Shown piece after piece: positions 59,397 through 64,000 of a DNA stretch of 64,000 bases (position 1 is the stretch's first letter; each line of letters opens with the position of its first letter). The stretch is from contig CALYPJ010000001.1 in NCBI GenBank assembly GCA_945273735.1, positions 1 through 64,000 on the forward strand, in the 5' to 3' direction. This DNA is from an uncultured Lactobacillaceae bacterium (lineage in GTDB: Bacteria > Bacillota > Bacilli > Lactobacillales > Lactobacillaceae). Under the pieces are notes generated by a model. The model saw only the letters and a list, made by a program, of their open reading frames with translations. It searched no databases and was not told where the DNA came from. Made by a program: the position numbers and the translations under genes.

Positions 59397-61289
59397 ATGG
59401 GCAGAATGGCATTTTTAACTTTTCGAGAAATTAAAATTTTAGATTTATTATTAAACAATGAATTTATAAGCATGGAAAAAATCATGCATCATTGTGGAAT
59501 TTCTATTAGAACTGCACAAGCTGAACTAAGAATTTTGAAAAAAGTATCGAGGAATTTTAATTTTCCTTTTCAAATTACCAATCAGCGAGGTAAGGGTTAT
59601 ACTATTGATTATGATTTAGAAAATTTAGAGCAAATAGATAAAATTAGGCATTATTGTCAAGAATATTTAAATCAAAATATTAATCATTTGTTTCAAAATC
59701 ATTATCGAGTTCCTATTATTTGTCAGCAGCTCTTTTTAAGTTCGGGTTATTTAAAAATTAAAGATTTAGCTCATTTGCTTCATGTTAGTGAGTCAACCAT
59801 TGCTAAAGATCTTCATCAGGTTAAAACTTTTCTTAAGTGGTATGGGTTAATGATTAAATCAACACCGTATAATGGAATGAAAATTACGGGATCAATCATG
59901 GAGAAACGTTGCTGCATGGTTGATCTTTTTGTATTGTATCATTATCATCTTGATCCAGAAATAAGATTTGATTGTGTTAGGCCATTTTTTTCTTATTCGC
60001 AAATATTAAAAGTTAACAAACTTTTATTGCAAAAAATGAACAAATATCCAAATGAAATTACAGATACTGGATTTAAACGAATTGTAAAATATTTATTACT
60101 GATAAAAAAATTTCCGAAATTAAAAAATGTAGTAAATTCGGATCTTTTAAGTCTACCAGAAGGACGTTTAGCTGCCGATTTATTACAATCGTTCCCAGAA
60201 TTTAATGCAAAAGCAGAAATAATTGCTTTAACTGCTTTTATTTTAGCTAATAGTGAAATGACACGGTTTGCAAATAATCGTAATTTTTGGCAAAAAAAAA
60301 TACCAGAATTGAATTTATGTTTCAATCTTGTATTAAAAAAAATTTATTATAATTACGGCTTAGAATTAAAAAAAGATGTAGATTTAGTTAATTTAATTTT
60401 TGACTTTATTACACAGTATCTTTTAAAGAAAAAATTCGGATTGCACGAAAATGGAGAATATTATGTAAATAAACAAAATGTTTATAAATTGCCTGCTTCC
60501 TTAGCGTTAGCTACTGATATTATTTTTGCTTTACCAGATTGGAGTGAAGGAGATTTTCATGACCAAATATTTTTAGATTTTATTATGGAAATTTATAACT
60601 ATATTTGCCGATTACAAAATAGTTATTATCCTACTCATATTTTATTAATTAATGGCTTTGGAAAAATCGCAAATGAAACTTTATTAAGAAAATTATCACT
60701 TGATGATCATATGCAAATTTATTTTGACCAAAAATATTTCTATGAACTAGCTAATTTGGATTTAACAAAATACGATTATTTGATTGTTTCTCGGGATATC
60801 GATGCTGATTTAAGTAATATTTCGTTGCCTCAGATGAAGTTTGACTTTTTTATGTCTTCAGATTTTCGATTTGATTTCTGGGGATATTTATTAATGAGTA
60901 AAAGGAAGATTGGATCAGTTATAAGTTATTTGACTAAAACTTATTCGGTTTATTTAAAAGGGAATATAGAAGAAATTATTCAAAAAATTAGTGAACTTGT
61001 ATATAATCATAGTAATTTTAAAAATTTAATGTCAATTGCTGATTTTTCTTGTCAATTAAGAATTAGACTTTTTAATGCTGTTGATAATAGTTCAACAACA
61101 TTGAAGTATTTAATTTTATTTACAAATAAAAAATTGAATAATATGAGTTTTATTTTTAATTTAGCTAATCCTGTGACTTATCATCATCATTTAGTTTCTG
61201 GATTTCAAATCATTTTTTTAATGGGCAGTAAAGGACTTTTAGAAATAAAAAACGGGGATTCTGAATTAAGAAGGTATTTTGAAAATTAA
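59397..61289 (+). CDS. Large PRD/EIIB-like transcriptional regulator
   Basis: A 630-residue regulator of the MtlR/LicR/ManR type. Two helix-turn-helix units stand first (about 8-70, MEKIMHHCGISIRTAQAELRIL, and 118-150, IKDLAHLLHVSESTIAKDLHQV). PRD-like helical modules (about 185-395) follow, and then an EIIB-like segment (about 403-490) in which THILLINGFGKIANETLLRKL lacks the phosphorylatable Cys. A C-terminal EIIA-like part is weak. There are two overlapping ATG codons; 59397 is the one in frame. It follows the phosphatase by 41 bases and probably controls the mannose-class operon. No AAA+ domain, so it is not a sigma-54 activator. Confidence 0.8.
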   Translation: MGRMAFLTFREIKILDLLLNNEFISMEKIMHHCGISIRTAQAELRILKKVSRNFNFPFQITNQRGKGYTIDYDLENLEQIDKIRHYCQEYLNQNINHLFQNHYRVPIICQQLFLSSGYLKIKDLAHLLHVSESTIAKDLHQVKTFLKWYGLMIKSTPYNGMKITGSIMEKRCCMVDLFVLYHYHLDPEIRFDCVRPFFSYSQILKVNKLLLQKMNKYPNEITDTGFKRIVKYLLLIKKFPKLKNVVNSDLLSLPEGRLAADLLQSFPEFNAKAEIIALTAFILANSEMTRFANNRNFWQKKIPELNLCFNLVLKKIYYNYGLELKKDVDLVNLIFDFITQYLLKKKFGLHENGEYYVNKQNVYKLPASLALATDIIFALPDWSEGDFHDQIFLDFIMEIYNYICRLQNSYYPTHILLINGFGKIANETLLRKLSLDDHMQIYFDQKYFYELANLDLTKYDYLIVSRDIDADLSNISLPQMKFDFFMSSDFRFDFWGYLLMSKRKIGSVISYLTKTYSVYLKGNIEEIIQKISELVYNHSNFKNLMSIADFSCQLRIRLFNAVDNSSTTLKYLILFTNKKLNNMSFIFNLANPVTYHHHLVSGFQIIFLMGSKGLLEIKNGDSELRRYFEN

Positions 61290-61306
61290 AGAGTTAATTT
61301 AAAGTA

Positions 61307-61347
61307 AAAAAATAAGACTTAGTTGATGAAATTTAGTCTTATTTTCT
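61307..61347. terminator. Terminator after the regulator
   Basis: AAAATAAGACT / AGTCTTATTTT between convergent genes; usable from both sides. Confidence 0.85.
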
Positions 61348-61364
61348 GAACTTTATAAGTTAGT

Positions 61365-61697
61365 TTATTTTTTTTCTTCGTTTTTAATTGCTAGATATTT
61401 AGCTACCGTAGCTAAAGCAATTAAGGCTGCTCCTAAAATACGAACAATTCCTTTTTCAATTAGAATTAAAAGTGGTAAGTAACTTGCGATAGTTAAATAC
61501 TTAATTTTTCCTGTTTGGGAAAATTTAGTAATGACATAAAGGCCACCGATAGTTTCAATAGCTCCTAAAGTATAATCAATTAAAATTAAAGGACCAATCT
61601 TACTTTGTAAGACTACAGGAATCTGAATTAAGTAAATAATAATTAAAAAGATTTCAACAACAATGTAGGTTACTCGATATATTTTTCCAACTTTCAT
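61365..61697 (-). CDS. Small membrane protein of unknown function
   Basis: A 110-residue hydrophobic protein with about four membrane segments and a charged C-terminus (KNEEKK). No motif recognised. It starts four bases after the PHP-domain gene stop and is last in the EIIBC-PHP unit, so it may help the transporter or act on its product. Confidence is in the gene, not in any role. Confidence 0.75.
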   Translation of the reverse strand: MKVGKIYRVTYIVVEIFLIIIYLIQIPVVLQSKIGPLILIDYTLGAIETIGGLYVITKFSQTGKIKYLTIASYLPLLILIEKGIVRILGAALIALATVAKYLAIKNEEKK

Positions 61698-61701
61698 CTA
61701 T

Positions 61702-63072
61702 TTATCTCAGTTCATTTTTTTCAAAATCTGATAAAAGGTCGGCAATATCTGCATCATGTTCGTTAACTTTAAGATGATTAGATATAGGGTTAACAAATAC
61801 TGCAATTTCCCCTTTTTTCCTTGCCTCTAATCGAAGATAAGAACCAGCTTTAATTTGGTAAACTTTATTGTAATTCTTCGTAATTTGTTGGTCAATACAT
61901 TTTCCATCAATAATTACTCTCCACGTTAACAGTTCTTGAGAATAGCCCTTACAAGTTATAGATTCAATGTTTTTACTACCTGGTAATACTTCTTTGCCAT
62001 TCTTTTCATATTTAGCTCTGGCATTAACTTGATTTAGTAAGTAGACATGCCCGTTTTTTAAAGAATTTAAAGCAGATGAAATATTAGATTCAGGTAAAAA
62101 TAATTTTGTTAAAGGTATTCCCACAGGATAGGTATTGTGAAAATTCTTTTTGTGGGCATCACTTCCACCTACGCCAAATAATTGGTATCCGTGATTCCAA
62201 AGATAGTCGAAAAAGCGAATTGCTTTTTCATTATCAATAAATTCATCAATTGCATACGGAGCGTTAATTACTTCTAAAAGGTTAAAGTATTTAATATTGA
62301 AATGATGGTGACGTGTAATTTCGGCTGCAAAAGGGTGATTAATTGATAGCAAATATTTTTTACTTAGGTCTTTAAAACAGTGTTCAAGAACTTCAGTAAT
62401 TGTTTTTTTGCCTTCAAAATATTTGGTAAAATCTATTAATTCTTTACATCCATAGAGATTGTAGTGAAATTCGTTGTCAAAAGTTAATTCACTTCCGGGA
62501 AGAAATAAGTAATTTCCAGATGGAAATTTAGTGGTAAACATCGTATGATCCGTTAAAGCATAGAGATCAATCTTATGGTTAATCGTTTCTTTGATTTCGT
62601 CTAATGAAACTCGTCCATCACTGTAATAGCTATGACTATGTAATTCAGTATTAACCCAAGAATTGTTTGGTACATTTGAAGTTTCATTATAGAAATTATT
62701 TTTTAATGTTAGGTATTGATTTGAATCATTTAAGGTTATTTCTCTATCAAAGCGGATTTCAATTTGATATTTTCCTTTAACTCTTTTTGAAGGTTTGATT
62801 ATGGTTAAAGTCCAGATCCCATCAAGAATAGGACCTGATATTGCACCATTAGTAGTATGAATCTCTTCTGTAGACAAAAATCGTGACCTGAAACGAGACT
62901 TAAAACTAAATAAAATACGAACTATGTTGTGAGGGTCTTTAACCATGATTATAGCATGTTCAAATATACCATCTAATAAATTAATGTTAATGTTTTTGAC
63001 ATTTTTAACCTTAAATTGATACTGATGAATTTCAATAGATTTATCATCATTAAAGCGGTTAAAAAAATTCAT
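61702..63072 (-). CDS. PHP-domain metal-dependent phosphoesterase in a PTS operon
   Basis: A 456-residue protein. The PHP domain (about 145-330) shows the metal ligands in ELHSHSYYSDGRVS, LTDHTMF, the NHPFAAE histidine and GGSDAHKKN. The first 140 residues and the last 120 are beta-rich and unassigned. No signal peptide. Start ATG 63072 is one base beyond the EIIBC stop, giving tight coupling. Members of the PHP superfamily hydrolyse phosphate mono- or diesters. In this context it may dephosphorylate or open the imported sugar phosphate, replacing the phospho-glycosidase usually found next to such permeases. Confidence 0.82.
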   Translation of the reverse strand: MNFFNRFNDDKSIEIHQYQFKVKNVKNININLLDGIFEHAIIMVKDPHNIVRILFSFKSRFRSRFLSTEEIHTTNGAISGPILDGIWTLTIIKPSKRVKGKYQIEIRFDREITLNDSNQYLTLKNNFYNETSNVPNNSWVNTELHSHSYYSDGRVSLDEIKETINHKIDLYALTDHTMFTTKFPSGNYLFLPGSELTFDNEFHYNLYGCKELIDFTKYFEGKKTITEVLEHCFKDLSKKYLLSINHPFAAEITRHHHFNIKYFNLLEVINAPYAIDEFIDNEKAIRFFDYLWNHGYQLFGVGGSDAHKKNFHNTYPVGIPLTKLFLPESNISSALNSLKNGHVYLLNQVNARAKYEKNGKEVLPGSKNIESITCKGYSQELLTWRVIIDGKCIDQQITKNYNKVYQIKAGSYLRLEARKKGEIAVFVNPISNHLKVNEHDADIADLLSDFEKNELR

Positions 63073-63073
63073 T

Positions 63074-64000
63074 TTAATAGTCTCCTAACTTATCGCGTAC
63101 GTCCACAGCAATACTTGCAACTTGTGCACCATAGACGATTTGCAAAGCTTTACCATCACCTAAATGAATTATTCCTAAGGCATTTAAATTATTAGTCCAA
63201 ACTGAATCAGGTGCTACTTTTTTAGGATCTTTTACGATTACTCTTAAACGTGAAATACAATTATCAACATCTTCGATGTTATCTTTACCACCTAAACCAT
63301 CAATAATTGCACTAGCAAGATCTGGTTTTTCTTCTTTTGAACTGTTATCACCTGTTTGGTCTTTTTGCTGTTTTTCCTCATACTCTTTCTTTGAGTATAA
63401 CTTGACAGTGCTAGCTTCTAATTCTCTTCCTGGAGTTTTAACATCAAATTTTGTAATTAAAAATCTAAAAACAATAAAAGTGACAATAAAGAAAATGGGC
63501 ATTATCCATAAATAAGGTAAAATATAGATTTTTTCAGGACGTAAAAGACAAGGAATCCAATCTTTGATATTACCTTGATAAATTGAAACTTTGAAAAATT
63601 CACAAATTGCTTCAGCCAATCCCGCAATAGGTGCATACACTAACCAGTACATCCAAGGAGCAATAAATAAGAAAGTAAATAGAATTGGTTCAGTAATTCC
63701 AAAAAGAGTTGTAGAAACAATTGTAGGAATTAATAAACCTGCTACCTTCTTTTTATTTTGAGCTAAAGCGGTTTTATACATTGCTAGAGCAATTGCAGGA
63801 TAAATTGCAAAATTAATTACACCAGTTCCAGCCATATAAGCTTTTACTAAGAGTTTTCCAGGATTTGGAGAAGCTAACTGAGCTAATTGAATAGCTGCAT
63901 TACCAACTACAAGTTTACCATCGATTACCATTGATCCTCCTAGAGCTGTCCAATGCATTGGCAATGAAAGTAAAGGATGCATTCCGAATGGAATAAGACT
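63074..64000 (-). CDS. PTS EIIBC, glucose/alpha-glucoside family (partial)
   Basis: The gene runs off the right edge; the frame is open to 64000, so the N-terminus is missing. The visible 308 residues comprise the later EIIC helices (LIPFGMHPLLSLPMHW, FGITEPILFTFLFIAPW) and a linker. A C-terminal EIIB domain follows (about the last 85 residues), with phospho-Cys in DNCISRLRVIVKD. The EIIC-EIIB order without EIIA is that of GlvC/MalP/PtsG-type permeases that borrow EIIA-Glc. Substrate not readable. First known gene of the unit with the PHP protein. Confidence 0.9.
   Translation of the reverse strand, partial: SLIPFGMHPLLSLPMHWTALGGSMVIDGKLVVGNAAIQLAQLASPNPGKLLVKAYMAGTGVINFAIYPAIALAMYKTALAQNKKKVAGLLIPTIVSTTLFGITEPILFTFLFIAPWMYWLVYAPIAGLAEAICEFFKVSIYQGNIKDWIPCLLRPEKIYILPYLWIMPIFFIVTFIVFRFLITKFDVKTPGRELEASTVKLYSKKEYEEKQQKDQTGDNSSKEEKPDLASAIIDGLGGKDNIEDVDNCISRLRVIVKDPKKVAPDSVWTNNLNALGIIHLGDGKALQIVYGAQVASIAVDVRDKLGDY

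Overview
The window is AT-rich (roughly 30% G+C by eye), densely coded DNA from a fermentative Gram-positive bacterium, most likely a member of the Lactobacillaceae. Supporting signs are AGGAGG-type ribosome binding sites with many TTG starts, at least seven PTS permease systems or fragments, LicT-type antitermination, class Ib ribonucleotide reductase (nrdHIEF), sigma-54, QueH, and a Ddl ligase with the Phe active-site residue typical of vancomycin-resistant lactobacilli. I cannot fix the species from the sequence.

Layout. 1-10.2 kb: the end of a surface protein, the D-Ala-D-X ligase, a DUF3290 protein, QueH, RpoN, pyrrolidone carboxyl peptidase, a metal-efflux unit (P1B-4-like ATPase plus SmtB-like sensor with its operator), an amino-acid permease and a Cof-type phosphatase. 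10.2-12.7 kb: an unexpected kynureninase coupled to an MFS transporter. 12.9-30 kb: a glycoside island with three glycosidase classes: two GH1 enzymes, two PTS EIIC proteins, two AraC regulators, the rhamnose catabolic genes rhaB-rhaA-rhaD, a GH78 alpha-L-rhamnosidase, a GH3 NagZ-like enzyme and a wreck of a second GH78 gene. Together these suggest import of rhamnosyl-glucosides of plant origin and their breakdown to rhamnulose-1-phosphate and glucose-6-phosphate.

30-36 kb is a decayed and patchy stretch: a membrane-protein pseudogene, an orphan mannose-class EIIA, a 1-phosphofructokinase-like gene, vestigial coding sequence, a compact structured RNA with its own promoter and terminator, dps, a NUDIX hydrolase, nagB, and a small gene behind a LexA-like box. 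36-45 kb: a P2-like cation ATPase, a fructose-type PTS whose EIIA lacks the phosphorylatable histidine region, and a TetR/MmpL pair with shared operator-like repeats. 45-49.7 kb is housekeeping: secE-nusG, then nrdHIEF behind a candidate NrdR box.

49.9-64 kb is again carbohydrate-oriented: a frameshifted ArsB/SLC13-like permease, a bglG-bglP-bglA operon with two RAT/terminator antitermination switches, and a mannose-class PTS operon (IIC-IID-IIB, no IIA) carrying a tyrosine-phosphatase-like protein and a large PRD-type regulator. Last comes a minus-strand operon of an EIIBC permease (running off the window), a PHP-domain phosphoesterase and a small membrane protein. The most novel-looking items are the structured RNA near 33.1 kb, the PTS/phosphatase operon, the PTS/PHP operon and the kynureninase unit.
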